Positions 14,860-23,376 are shown, numbered from the stretch's first letter. The stretch: 28,311 bases of DNA from UBA11524 sp965646445 (GCA_965646445.1 CBFFZW010000050.1:1-28311); one strand, 5' to 3'. Numbers and translations are program-made. Notes: generated by a model not told the origin, from the sequence alone.

Positions 14860-16369
14860 CTACAGCGGGTCGTCAAAGACCCTGTCAACGCCCAAAGCCC
14901 GGAGCCATTCCTGCTTCAGAGCGATACAGTCTTCTTCCAGCAACGCCCTTACGCCATAATGCTCGACAATATAGCGGGATACGGCCAGCGCTGTTTGCCG
15001 CGCCAGCAAGATTTCTTCCTCGCTGGCGAAGGGCTGTGTGAAGTAGGAGACAAACAAACTAAGCAGTTCAAGGTCGTCCGCCTGCTCATAGGCGGCCTTC
15101 AGCAGCGCTTCGTCCGCCTTTTCCTCCCGCAGATAACCCGTCAGGCCAAAGGCTTTCCAGTATTCCTCTATGCCCAGCGCCGCGCCGATAAGCTCCGTGA
15201 GGTACGCGCCACTCTCCACGTCCTCCGCCGTGCAGTACAGACGGCTGCCAAACCGCTGGATACCTGCCAGCGTGCGCTTCACCACATAGACGGTGTAGCC
15301 GCGGGTGAGGCATTCCTTGCGGATCTGCTCCGGGCGGGCCTGGAACTTGAACCACTCCACCGCCGCCATCTGCTCCGCCTCGGAAACATCCTTGGAAATG
15401 GCGGACTGGCCGATCAGGTCATTCTCGATAATCATGACGTTGCCCGGGAACGGCGCGTAGCCGACCTTGTACTGGAAATCCTCCGCGCAGTAGCTGGGAT
15501 CCATCATGGAGTTAATCATCCACGGGCCGTTGGCGATCATCGCCGCCTGCTCGCTCAGGAAGTTGTTGGCGGCCACGGCGTAGGGCGCGCCGTTGGCGTC
15601 CGGCGTGGTGTAGTTGTCAAAGATGCGCTTGAAGGTGTCCATCACCTTGCGCATGTAGTCGTTGTTGAAGTCCGTGGGATACAGACCGGTCATCCACTCC
15701 ATGCCCTCCTGGGTCTCACCGACGATGGAGGTGCACAGCAGCATGGAGCACCAGGCGCTGTCCATGGTATCCATGGCGAAGGGCGTGTAGCCGGCTTCCA
15801 CCAGCTTGTCGCACATGACCCAGAACTCCTCCCAGCTGTCGCTGGGGAACTCGTCATAGCCCACCGCCGCGAGCATTTCCTTGTTGTAGAACAGGCCGAT
15901 GTAGCAGCTGCTGGTCAGGGGGGGTGAAGTACAGCGCGTCGCCGCCGCTCATCTCGATGGAGGAAACGACGTTGTTGGCCAGGGCGTACTCCTGCCAGGT
16001 CTCATCCGCCTCAAAATAAGGCCGGATGTCCAGCAGACGGTCGTTCGCCGCCAGGGTCTGGGCAAAGCCCACATCCTCGTTGAGGCGGGAGACGATGGCC
16101 GGCAGCGCCTTGGAGGCGTTGAGCACCTTCATCTTTTCCATCAGGTCAGCGCTCTGCGCGCCGGCAAACTCGGTTTCGATGTGGATTTTGCCCTCGTATT
16201 CCGCGTTGAAATCCGCGATCATGTCGAACACAGACTGCCAGTACGGGTCGGATTCGCTGCCGATCATCAGCAGCAGGGTCGTGGGTTCTTCCGCCTGCGC
16301 CGCCGCCAGGCTCAGGCACATCGTCAGGACCAGGAAAATCGCGAGCATCCGGAAAATCAAGGTTTTCAT
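14860..16369 (-). pseudogene. Sugar ABC transporter substrate-binding protein, frameshifted
   Basis: Read on the minus strand from the ATG at 16369, with GGAGG (16378-16382) eight bases upstream, the product starts with a signal peptide (MKTLIFRMLAIFLVLTMCLS, LAAAQAEE). It continues as an extracellular solute-binding protein of the carbohydrate family (family 1 type): LLLMIGSESDPYWQSVFDMI, NDRLLDIRPYFE, later SWEEFWVMCDKLVEAGYTPF, ANNFLSEQAAMIANGPWMIN and FPG. At a run of seven G (plus strand 15918-15924) the frame is lost and the first part ends in out-of-frame residues. Removing one base restores FTPLTSSCYIGLFYNKEMLA and joins the parts into about 502 residues, a normal length. It is either a true one-base frameshift or a homopolymer sequencing error. 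The gene follows the ROK kinase by 49 bases and should be co-transcribed with it. Permeases are absent downstream. Confidence 0.85.
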
Positions 16370-16418
16370 GGGCTTTTCCTCCTTTTATTTTCTCCCAAGT
16401 TTTCTTGGGATGAGTAAC

Positions 16419-17327
16419 TCAGTCAAGCATCAGCGATGCCGCACCCACCAGGGCGAAAGCGCCGTGCCGCGTCGCCTTGCAGATTTCAAACGGCTCCACA
16501 AAGTCCTGCAGGCCCTCCAGATCCGCGCGGATGACATCGCGCATCATCTCGAAGTAGCCGTCCATCAGGCCTCCGCCCAGGATCAGCCGCTGCGGCTTGA
16601 AGATGGTCATCAGGTTCCAGACGCCCGAACAGATTCGGCGCCGCGTGGCCTCCATGAAGGCCGCAGCCCGCGGGTCTCCCTCTCCTGCCCGATGAACCAC
16701 ATCGTCAAACTCCTTGTATCCGGCCTCCACCGAGAGCCTGTTCAGGCTTGCCCCGGAGGAAAGGCTTTCAAAGCAGCCTCGGTGTCCGCAATAGCAGTCA
16801 GGGCCGTCCTGATCGACGATGACATGGCCCATCTCAGGATGGAACCGTCCGCCTCCCCGGTACAGCGCGCCCTGCATGTAGGCCGCCACGCCAATGCCCG
16901 TACCGAATGTAATCATCAGCGCCCGCTCATCCGCTCGGATGCCGCGCAGCCGAACCTCGCCAAGAAGCATGCCGTTCGCGTCGTTTTCCAGGCGCACGGG
17001 CAGGCCCGTTTTCTCGCTCAGCCTTCGGGCCACGGGATACCCTTGCCAGCCGGGCAGGGTATACGGGTTTTCGATGATCCCCAGCTGAGGATCCACCGGC
17101 CCCGCGCACACAATGCCGATACCCGCCAGGTCGGTCAGCGCCGCATCCATCGTTCCGCACTGAGCGCACAGCTCGCTTACCAGCTCCTCCAGGCTGCTTT
17201 CCACACCGCCCTCACCCGTCTGGGTGTGGAAGCATCGCTGACAAAGCACCGTTCCGCCGTCGTCCACAATGCCCACCAGCATTTTCGTGCCGCCTATATC
17301 CGCCGCGCCTGCCAAACGTCTGGTCAT
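16419..17327 (-). CDS. ROK-family sugar kinase
   Basis: The protein has 302 residues, normal for ROK kinases, which phosphorylate glucose, fructose, N-acetylglucosamine, N-acetylmannosamine or allose with ATP in the cytosol. Visible motifs are the phosphate loop DIGGTK (10-15), ENDAN with catalytic Asp116, FGTGIG (141-146), HPEMGH (163-168), and the zinc-site C178-Y-C-G-H-R-G-C185-F-E characteristic of ROK enzymes, then LGGGL near the C-terminus. The exact sugar cannot be read from these. The start at 17327 has only a weak AGGA-type site. The gene lies between the ROK regulator and the binding-protein gene on the same strand, which suggests a small operon for uptake and phosphorylation of one sugar. 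Confidence 0.92.
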   Translation of the reverse strand: MTRRLAGAADIGGTKMLVGIVDDGGTVLCQRCFHTQTGEGGVESSLEELVSELCAQCGTMDAALTDLAGIGIVCAGPVDPQLGIIENPYTLPGWQGYPVARRLSEKTGLPVRLENDANGMLLGEVRLRGIRADERALMITFGTGIGVAAYMQGALYRGGGRFHPEMGHVIVDQDGPDCYCGHRGCFESLSSGASLNRLSVEAGYKEFDDVVHRAGEGDPRAAAFMEATRRRICSGVWNLMTIFKPQRLILGGGLMDGYFEMMRDVIRADLEGLQDFVEPFEICKATRHGAFALVGAASLMLD

Positions 17328-17423
17328 GCTTCATCACATCCTATTTGCTCATTCGGTTCTAAGCGCAGGGCATCGACGCTGACCGTTTCTCATCATGGTT
17401 TTTCGGAAAAGCCTGCGCCGGTT

Positions 17424-18536
17424 TTATCCCTTGCACAAAATCTGCGGAATACGCTGATCAATCACGCACGTCGCACCGCCGACAACGCCGGGCTCGGCGC
17501 ACACGGTTCTTTCCAGGCTGACACTGACGGCGCACACCGCCTCCAGCTTCTCCCTCACCCGGTCGATCAGCCCCTGGCCCAGCCTGTCCACCAGCACGCC
17601 GCCCAGACAGACTGTCCCGCAGTCCAGAATCGGCGCGACGTTGGCCACGCACAGCGCGATTTTGCCCGCCGCATACTCAATCATGTCCGCGGCGCTGCCC
17701 GTCTGGCCGAATTTGCGCTCCAGCGTCTGCAAATTGACCATGGTTTCCAGCCATCCCGGCTCGTCCCGCTTGAGCTGGTAATGCTCGTCAAAGACCATAT
17801 AGCCGATCTCGCCGCACTGGTAATTGGCTCCGTGGCGCAGCTTGCCGTCCAGGATGATGCCCGCGCCCAGGCCCGTGCCTGCGGAAATGTAAGCAAAGTC
17901 GTCGTTTTTCAGCTTCCTTGCCCGATATTCGCCCAGGGCCTGCATGTTCGCGTCGTTGTCCACCATGAGCGGCAGCCCGCTCTTCCGGGCAATCTCCTCC
18001 TCGTATTCCAGGATGGAAAGCGGGCTCTTCATCTGCACCAGCTGAGCAAAGCGCGCCTGATGCGTCTTGGCATTATAGGTACAGGGAAGTCCCATGCCGA
18101 TGCCCAGGATGTCCTCCCGGCACACGCCGCTCTCCGCAATCAGCCGCTCCAGCAGCTCCGGCAGCACGCGGGTAAGCGTCTCCCGCAGGCCGCCGTAGGA
18201 TTCCGCCTCAATCAGGTGTCTGACCTCTCCGGCCAGGTTGACCAGCCCCGCGCGGATGTACACGCCCTCCACCAGCACGCCGATGGCGCCATAGCGGTTT
18301 TTGTTGATACTGAGCATCTGAGGCTTGCGCCCCACCGTGCTGCTGCGCTCACCCGTTTCGGAAATCAGATTTTCCTCCAGCAGGAAGCCGGAAACCTTCA
18401 GGATGGTCGGCACGCTGATCCCCGTTCCCTGGGCGATCTGCGTCCGGGAGCTTTCGCCGTTTTCCATCATGAACTGATAAACCTTTAACCGATTCATATC
18501 CCGTAAATCGGAAGCATCGTAAGCCTTCATGTGCAT
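17424..18536 (-). CDS. ROK-family transcriptional repressor (NagC/XylR type)
   Basis: The protein has about 370 residues. Three candidate starts lie together (TTG 18542, ATG 18539, ATG 18536); ATG 18536 stands seven bases from CGGAGAG (18544-18550) and is the best spaced. The N-terminus has a winged helix-turn-helix (LRDMNRLKVYQFMMENGESS, RTQIAQGTGISVPTILKVSG, GRKPQML), followed by a ROK sugar-binding domain with VDNDANMQALGEYRA, SAGTGLGAGIILDGKL and GEIGYMVFDE. The Cys cluster that binds zinc in ROK kinases is absent here (the region reads FDEHYQLKRDEPGWLE), as in several ROK repressors, so it should sense sugar without phosphorylating it. A 29-bp near-palindrome at its own promoter indicates autoregulation and control of the kinase and binding-protein genes behind it. 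Confidence 0.9.
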   Translation of the reverse strand: MHMKAYDASDLRDMNRLKVYQFMMENGESSRTQIAQGTGISVPTILKVSGFLLEENLISETGERSSTVGRKPQMLSINKNRYGAIGVLVEGVYIRAGLVNLAGEVRHLIEAESYGGLRETLTRVLPELLERLIAESGVCREDILGIGMGLPCTYNAKTHQARFAQLVQMKSPLSILEYEEEIARKSGLPLMVDNDANMQALGEYRARKLKNDDFAYISAGTGLGAGIILDGKLRHGANYQCGEIGYMVFDEHYQLKRDEPGWLETMVNLQTLERKFGQTGSAADMIEYAAGKIALCVANVAPILDCGTVCLGGVLVDRLGQGLIDRVREKLEAVCAVSVSLERTVCAEPGVVGGATCVIDQRIPQILCKG

Positions 18537-18557
18537 CATCAAGCTCTCCGTTTCAGC

Positions 18558-18586
18558 TTAATTCATTAAGTAACTTTATTAATTAA
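18558..18586 (-). promoter_or_regulatory. Candidate ROK operator, 29-bp near-palindrome
   Basis: The arms TTAATT and AATTAA enclose an AT-rich sequence with a central G.TNAC; comparing the site with its own reverse complement, 24 of 29 positions agree. It lies just downstream of the -10 box at 18591-18596, covering the expected transcription start. NagC/XylR-type repressors bind AT-rich palindromes of this general form. Confidence 0.72.
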
Positions 18587-18590
18587 TTGC

Positions 18591-18619
18591 ATTATATCAT
18601 CGCATGCTTTCTTTGTCAA
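18591..18619 (-). promoter_or_regulatory. Consensus sigma-A promoter of the ROK operon
   Basis: On the minus strand TTGACA (18619-18614) and TATAAT (18596-18591) are separated by 17 bases, a perfect consensus. The first gene, the ROK repressor, starts about 55 bases downstream. So strong a promoter fits one that is held off by a repressor. Confidence 0.88.
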
Positions 18620-18829
18620 CTGGTATTTTGCCGAATTTTGATGAATTTTTTCCATTTCTGACATTCCCATTGAGCAGCTGTCATGCTTACAGCCTCCTTT
18701 GACGTTTTTTCCAGCGGTCTTCCGCTTTCCACAGCATACAAATGTCGCCAGCCCAGCAGACTGCTCCTGCGTGACTGGCGACATCAAGGATCCATTCAAG
18801 CATTATCTGAGCCACCATCCCCGCCGACC
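18620..18829. other. Intergenic stretch with no gene seen
   Basis: This lies between the ROK promoter and the end of the oxidoreductase gene. A short open frame on the minus strand (ending at 18566) lacks a ribosome binding site and overlaps the promoter and operator, so I do not count it. No convincing terminator for the oxidoreductase is visible. Confidence 0.5.
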
Positions 18830-19909
18830 TTACGCATGCCACACCCGCCTCCGGGTAACGACGGGGGTATGAGGATGCGTCACCGCCTCCTCCATCTTCA
18901 GCGCAATTGCCGCGTCCTGCAGCGCGTCGGCCAGGGAATAGGCCTGGACATCCTCCCCCGCGCACATCTGTCCCATACGGCGCAGCAAGGTGGCGATGGC
19001 GATCTCATCATCGTTCAGGTGCGTGTACGGGAAGGGGTTCTGATACAGATAACGGTCTCCCAGCATCAGCCCGTCATGGCTGAGGGAACTGTTATGGTAG
19101 ACGCCCAGATCACGGCGGCGCAGCTCCATGGTGATCGGCTGCTGACACTCGTTGATCCGGCGCAGGGTGAAGTCGTCAATCTCTCCCCGGCTCCCCTGCA
19201 CGTTGAAATGCCGCGTCCGCACGAAGGAATGGTACTGCACGGGGCTGAAATCGTAAAAGGCCGTTTTGCCGCTTTCAAACACCAGGGTGATCCGATCGCG
19301 CCTCTCCGGCATTTCCGCTCCGTCAGGCACCCTGCCCTGGCGTGAATCCGTCTGCGCCACCGGGAAGAAGTGACGGCTTCCCACCAGCGTAACCCGCTCA
19401 AAGCCCGTACCCAGGAAGCGGCGGATCAGCGCGGCGGCGTGATAGCCATGCACCGCCGATATGCTCATGTTGGATACCGGGCCGATGAGCCCCTCGCGCA
19501 CCGCCGTGTACCATGCGCGGTAGATCGGCTGGTCAGGGTACTGCTCGGCAAATTGCACCGGTGCCCGCGTTTCCTGCGCCCGACGCCACAGCGCGTCCAG
19601 CGCCTCGTCCGTCATGCCGGCCGGCGTTTCGCACAAGAGCGGGACACCCGTATCCATCAGCCGCAGCAGCATACCGCTGAGGGCCGCCTTGGCCACGGCC
19701 ACCACCAGGAAATCCGGCGCGTCCTCCAGCAGCTTTTCCGGCGTATCGACCGCTTTTCCCCCGAAGTGCGCCACCCAGGCAGCCCGCTTGCCTTCATCAT
19801 GAAACCAAGTGCCCGTGAGCTCAAACTGCTCTGGAACTTCCCGGGCAATGCGGGCGAAAAACGCCGCCCGCCATCCGCTGCCCACCAGCGCGAAGCGAAT
19901 CCTTCTCAT
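18830..19909 (-). CDS. Gfo/Idh/MocA-family NAD(P)-dependent oxidoreductase
   Basis: The protein has 359 residues. The ATG at 19909 has AAGGAGG (19917-19923) seven bases upstream. The N-terminal Rossmann fold has IRFALVGSGWRAAFFARIAR, with GSGWRA replacing the usual GxGxxG. The loop CETPAGMT stands where family members have 'EKP', so the catalytic Lys of the EKP motif is missing here. QFAEQYPDQPIYRAWYTAVR and the later beta-sheet domain (HFNVQGSRGEIDDFTLRRI) agree with the family. Members oxidise or reduce sugars, inositols and related compounds; the substrate is unknown, and loss of the EKP Lys makes a divergent or non-standard activity possible. Its nearness to the ROK sugar operon hints at sugar metabolism, but it has its own promoter. 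Confidence 0.85.
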   Translation of the reverse strand: MRRIRFALVGSGWRAAFFARIAREVPEQFELTGTWFHDEGKRAAWVAHFGGKAVDTPEKLLEDAPDFLVVAVAKAALSGMLLRLMDTGVPLLCETPAGMTDEALDALWRRAQETRAPVQFAEQYPDQPIYRAWYTAVREGLIGPVSNMSISAVHGYHAAALIRRFLGTGFERVTLVGSRHFFPVAQTDSRQGRVPDGAEMPERRDRITLVFESGKTAFYDFSPVQYHSFVRTRHFNVQGSRGEIDDFTLRRINECQQPITMELRRRDLGVYHNSSLSHDGLMLGDRYLYQNPFPYTHLNDDEIAIATLLRRMGQMCAGEDVQAYSLADALQDAAIALKMEEAVTHPHTPVVTRRRVWHA

Positions 19910-19950
19910 GGGTTATCCTCCTTGTCCGACCAGCGGAATGGCCTGCCCAC

Positions 19951-19980
19951 AGTATAACACCGAAGGCTCTCCAGCGGCAA
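19951..19980 (-). promoter_or_regulatory. Likely promoter of the oxidoreductase gene
   Basis: On the minus strand TTGCCG (19980-19975) and TATACT (19956-19951) are separated by 18 bases, about 40 bases ahead of the start codon. The match is fair, not perfect. Confidence 0.55.
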
Positions 19981-20105
19981 GTCCCCGGGGAAATCTGCCA
20001 TCGGCACGTCGTTGCCGTCTGACGGCGCGGCAGAGCGCGGATGCGGCCACGCCGCTTTTCCCTTCATCTTAAACCCACGGAAGGCGTCGCCCTTTCATCG
20101 CATGC

Positions 20106-20140
20106 AAAAAGCAGACAGCAGGTTTCATCAAGCTGTCTGC
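20106..20140 (-). terminator. Rho-independent terminator of citrate synthase
   Basis: Read on the minus strand, a perfect 9-bp stem (GCAGACAGC / GCTGTCTGC) with a 12-base loop is followed by TTTTTGC. It lies 22 bases after the citrate synthase stop codon. Confidence 0.88.
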
Positions 20141-20161
20141 CTTATTGCCTATTGCGACTGC

Positions 20162-21523
20162 TTACCGCTCCTCCAGCGGCACATAATCCACCGCGTCCTT
20201 CACGCTGGTATAGCCCGGGCGGATGATTTTGCCTGCGCACTGGATTTCCTCAATGCGGTGGGCGCTCCAGCCGGCAATGCGGGCAATGGCGAAAATGGGG
20301 GTGAACATCTCGTCCGGGATGCCCAGCATCCTGTACACCAGCCCGGAATAAAAGTCCACGTTGGCGCTGACGCCCTTGTAGATTTTCCGGGTCTCCGCGA
20401 TGATCTGCGGCGCCAGCTCCGCCACGGTCTCGTAGAGCTCGTATTCCTCGGTAAGGTTTTCCTCCACCGCGAGGGACTGAGCCGCGCTGCGCAGGATATC
20501 CGCCCGGGGATCAGACTTGGAGTAGACCGCGTGGCCCATGCCGTAGATCAGCCCCGAACGGTCGAAGGCCTCCTTGCGCAGCAGCTTCACCAGGTAGTCC
20601 TTGATGGCGCCCTTGTCACAGATGTTGACGGACTGCTTCATATCGTCGAACATCCGCACCACCTTGATGTTCGCGCCGCCGTGCCGGGGGCCCCGGAGGG
20701 AGCCCAGGGCCGCCGCCACCGCCGAATAGGTATCCGTGCCGGAGGAGGTCACCACATGCATGGTAAAGGAGGAATTGTTGCCGCCGCCGTGCTCGGCATG
20801 GAGCACCAGCGCCAAATCCAGAATCCGGGCCTCCAGCTCGGTATACCGGTCTCCGCCGCGCATCAGGTGCAGGAGGTTTTCCGCCGTGGAAAGCTCGGGC
20901 TTGGGCATCTGGATGTACAGGCTGCGGCTGTTATGATAATACAAATAAGCCTGATAGCTGTATACCGCCAGCAGCGGGAAGTTGGCAATCAGCTGCAGGG
21001 ACTGCCGCAGCACGTTGGGCACGGAAATATCGTCCGGGTTATCATCGTAGGTATACAGGGCCAGAACGCAGCGGGAAATAATGTTCATCATGTCCCGGCC
21101 GGGAGCCTTGAGGATCATGTCCCGCACGAAGGAGGAAGGCAGGCTGCGGTACTCGCCCAGGGCGCGGCTGAAGGCGGACAGTCTGTCCCCGTCGGGCAGC
21201 TCGCCCATCAGCAGCAGATACGCCGCCTCCTCAAAGCCGTAGCGGCCATCCTTCATGAAGCCGTTGACCAGGTCGCGGATGTTGACGCCGCGGTAGAACA
21301 GCTGGCCGTCGCAGGGCACCTTGGCGCCGTCCGGCAGCGTCTCCTTCGCCTTGATGCAGGAAATCTCCGTCAGCCCCGCCACAACGCCGTTGCCGTTGAT
21401 GTCCCGCAGGCCCCGCTGCACATGATGCTTTTCGTACATGGCCGGCTCGATCAGGTGATTGCTGTTGGACAGTTCAGCCAGTTCATGAATATAGGGGGTG
21501 ATGTCCGAATAACGCTTCTCCAA
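20162..21523 (-). CDS. Citrate synthase
   Basis: The enzyme condenses acetyl-CoA and oxaloacetate to citrate. Starting at TTG 21523 the protein has 453 residues. AAGGAGG (21540-21534) lies ten bases ahead of this TTG. The alternative ATG at 21571 overlaps the stop of the regulator gene, has no ribosome binding site and would add 16 residues (MMCIQYSTQ...) that look unlike the family. Numbering from the TTG, LHAEHGGGNN (around His245), GSLRGPRHGGAN (His281), GMGHAVY (His331, catalytic) with DPRAD, and SANVDFYSG (Asp391, catalytic) are all present. The GMGHAVY variant in place of GxGHRVY and the N-terminus SDITPYIHELAEL fit the citrate synthases of anaerobic Clostridia. 2-Methylcitrate synthase activity cannot be excluded. 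It lies behind a MarR regulator on the same strand and ends at a clear terminator. Confidence 0.93.
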   Translation of the reverse strand: MEKRYSDITPYIHELAELSNSNHLIEPAMYEKHHVQRGLRDINGNGVVAGLTEISCIKAKETLPDGAKVPCDGQLFYRGVNIRDLVNGFMKDGRYGFEEAAYLLLMGELPDGDRLSAFSRALGEYRSLPSSFVRDMILKAPGRDMMNIISRCVLALYTYDDNPDDISVPNVLRQSLQLIANFPLLAVYSYQAYLYYHNSRSLYIQMPKPELSTAENLLHLMRGGDRYTELEARILDLALVLHAEHGGGNNSSFTMHVVTSSGTDTYSAVAAALGSLRGPRHGGANIKVVRMFDDMKQSVNICDKGAIKDYLVKLLRKEAFDRSGLIYGMGHAVYSKSDPRADILRSAAQSLAVEENLTEEYELYETVAELAPQIIAETRKIYKGVSANVDFYSGLVYRMLGIPDEMFTPIFAIARIAGWSAHRIEEIQCAGKIIRPGYTSVKDAVDYVPLEER

Positions 21524-21567
21524 AGATGACTCGCCTCCTTCTGTCTGCGTGGAATACTGTATACACA

Positions 21568-21996
21568 TCATGAATGGCGCTGCTGGAAGTATGCCATCAT
21601 CTTGCGCTGAAGGCGGATATAAGCCAGGGTATCCTCCTCGCCAAAGGCCTCGAACATCAGCCGGAAGCGCTCCTGCATCCGGTTGATGTATTCCTCCAGC
21701 GACCTGACGCCCGTTTCCGTCAGCGCCACCAGAATCTGCCGCTTGTCATCGCTCTGCCGCTGGCGGGTAATCAACCCGGCCGCCTCCAGATGGCCCAGGA
21801 TCGCCGCGACACGCGCCGTGCTGACCCCCAAGCGCTGGCTCAGCTCCCGGGGATGCGCCTGGCCGTCATGCCGCCGCAGGTCGTACAGCACCGCCGCCTC
21901 GCCGCTCATCCCCTGATGAACGGCCCGCCCCGCTTCCGTCCAGCGGGCCTCGGCAAACAGCTGCAGCATCTCTTTCGCACAGGAAGCGTAGTCCAT
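21568..21996 (-). CDS. MarR-family transcriptional regulator
   Basis: The protein has 142 residues from the ATG at 21996, which is preceded by GAGGTGA. A longer frame reaches back to 22062, but it would begin inside the -35 box of the promoter at 22034-22062, so the shorter start is right and also gives the normal MarR length. The winged helix-turn-helix is clear: SGEAAVLYDLRRHDGQAHPR, ELSQRLGVSTARVAAILGHL, EAAGLITRQRQSDDKRQILV (the wing with DKR) and ALTETG. MarR proteins act as dimers and usually repress their own promoter until a small ligand binds. The gene is followed at once by citrate synthase, so it may control central carbon flow, which is unusual for MarR. Its ligand is unknown. Confidence 0.88.
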   Translation of the reverse strand: MDYASCAKEMLQLFAEARWTEAGRAVHQGMSGEAAVLYDLRRHDGQAHPRELSQRLGVSTARVAAILGHLEAAGLITRQRQSDDKRQILVALTETGVRSLEEYINRMQERFRLMFEAFGEEDTLAYIRLQRKMMAYFQQRHS

Positions 21997-22033
21997 CCCA
22001 CTCACCTCATGCAAATACCTTTCCACGTTAACA

Positions 22034-22062
22034 ATCATAGCATAATGGCCATTGTCTGTCAA
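22034..22062 (-). promoter_or_regulatory. Promoter of the marR-citrate synthase pair with a palindrome in the spacer
   Basis: On the minus strand TTGACA (22062-22057) and TATGAT (22039-22034) are 17 bases apart. The perfect 10-bp palindrome AATGGCCATT (22044-22053) lies between them, a good place for the regulator to bind and block polymerase. GTT.ACA half-sites also flank the whole element. Confidence 0.78.
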
Positions 22063-22254
22063 CAGCGCACGCTGGGCAAGCGCTCGCCCTCCCTCGACAT
22101 CATGATGAACTTATCATCAATATTCGACCGTTTCCGCGCCTGCCTCACTGTGTTTTCCCGCCGCGGGAAGGAATTTGCGCCGCCAGGGGCGAACCTATCA
22201 GCAGGAATGAACACATTTTCCGTCACGAACGGTTTTCCATAAGGAGGAACGAGC
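22063..22254. other. Divergent region upstream of gpsA
   Basis: This holds an interrupted inverted repeat (ATGATGAAC and TTATCATCAAT, about 22101-22120). GGAGG at 22242-22247 serves gpsA. I see no clear plus-strand -35/-10 pair. Confidence 0.45.
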
Positions 22255-23376
22255 ATGAAGGCAATCGCTTCCCGCGTGGGCGTCCTGGGCGCCGGTACCT
22301 GGGGTATCGCCCTGGCCCGCCTGCTGCACCGCAACGGCCACGAGGTCACCGTGTGGTCCGCCATCGCCCGGGAGATCGACGAGCTTCAGGCCACCCGCCA
22401 TCATCCGAACCTGCCGGGGATGGTGATCCCCGAGGCCATCCGCTTCACCAAGGCCCTCGAAACGGCCTGCCAGGGCAAGGACTTGCTGCTTTTCGCCGTG
22501 CCCTCGGTGTACGTTCGGGCGACCGCGGCCCAGGCCCGTCCCTTCATCCCCGATGGGCAGATCATCGTGGATGTGGCCAAGGGCATCGAGCCCGACAGCC
22601 TGCTGACCATGAGCGGGGTCATCCGGGACGAGCTGAACCGCGACGGCCGGCACGGCGGCATCCGGCTGGTGGCGCTGTCCGGCCCCACCCATGCCGAGGA
22701 GGTCGCCCTGGATATGCCGACCTCCATCGTTTCCGCCTGTACCGACATGGCCGTGGCGGAGACCGTGCAGGACGCCTTCATGAACTCCTGCATGCGCACC
22801 TACACCAACACCGACGTGCTGGGTGTGGAGCTGTGCGGTGCGCTGAAGAACATCATCGCCCTGGCGACGGGCATCGCGGCGGGCATGGGCTATGGCGACA
22901 ATACCCGCGCTGCGCTGATTACCCGCGGCATGGCGGAGATTTCCCGTCTGGGCCTGGCCATGGGCTGCGCCGAGCAGACCTTCAACGGGCTGGCAGGCAT
23001 TGGGGATCTGATCGTCACCGCCACCTCCCAGCACAGCCGCAACAACCGCTGCGGTTTTCTGATCGGCCAGGGCGTCCCGCCGGAGGAGGCCGTGCGCCAG
23101 GTGGGCATGGTGGTGGAGGGCGTCAACGCGCTGCCCGCCGCGATGCAGTTGGCGCGGCGCTACCAGGTGAGCATGCCCATCGTGTCCGGGGTGGACGCCG
23201 TGATCCACGGAACCATCTCTCCCGCCGACATGGCCCTGATGCTGATGACCCGGGACAAGACCAGCGAGGTCTCCCCGTCGGAAATGGCCGTCCGCTTCGA
23301 ATCCGCCCTGCTGCGCAGCCAGGGGATGGTCGGCGGCTCTGCCCCGACATCCACGCCCAAGGGCTCTGCCCTTTGA
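22255..23376 (+). CDS. gpsA: Glycerol-3-phosphate dehydrogenase [NAD(P)+]
   Basis: The enzyme reduces dihydroxyacetone phosphate to sn-glycerol 3-phosphate, the backbone of phospholipids, in the cytosol. AAGGAGG lies just ahead of the ATG. The Rossmann start VGVLGAGTWGIALARLLHRN (GxGxWG at 12-17), PSVYVR, VDVAKGIE, ALSGPTHAEEV, the catalytic-Lys segment GALKNIIALATGIAAGMGYG, NTRAALITRG and GLAGIGDLIVTATSQHSRNN are all as in GpsA. The protein has 373 residues, longer than the usual 330-345. The last residues (GMVGGSAPTSTPKGSAL) lie beyond the family's normal end and are encoded by the edge of the repeat island that follows, so the tail was probably gained when the repeat replaced the old stop. 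Confidence 0.96.
   Translation: MKAIASRVGVLGAGTWGIALARLLHRNGHEVTVWSAIAREIDELQATRHHPNLPGMVIPEAIRFTKALETACQGKDLLLFAVPSVYVRATAAQARPFIPDGQIIVDVAKGIEPDSLLTMSGVIRDELNRDGRHGGIRLVALSGPTHAEEVALDMPTSIVSACTDMAVAETVQDAFMNSCMRTYTNTDVLGVELCGALKNIIALATGIAAGMGYGDNTRAALITRGMAEISRLGLAMGCAEQTFNGLAGIGDLIVTATSQHSRNNRCGFLIGQGVPPEEAVRQVGMVVEGVNALPAAMQLARRYQVSMPIVSGVDAVIHGTISPADMALMLMTRDKTSEVSPSEMAVRFESALLRSQGMVGGSAPTSTPKGSAL

Noticed and set aside
16026..18488. Very long open frame on the plus strand (about 820 codons)
   Set aside because: It is antisense to three recognisable minus-strand genes, is rich in His, Arg and Gln as GC-rich shadows are, and has no ribosome binding site or known domain.
18566..18799. Short minus-strand frame ahead of the ROK repressor
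   Set aside because: It spans the promoter and operator of the ROK operon, has no ribosome binding site and looks like no known protein.
20012..21529. Plus-strand open frame of about 500 codons
   Set aside because: Antisense to citrate synthase, whose catalytic residues are all present on the minus strand.
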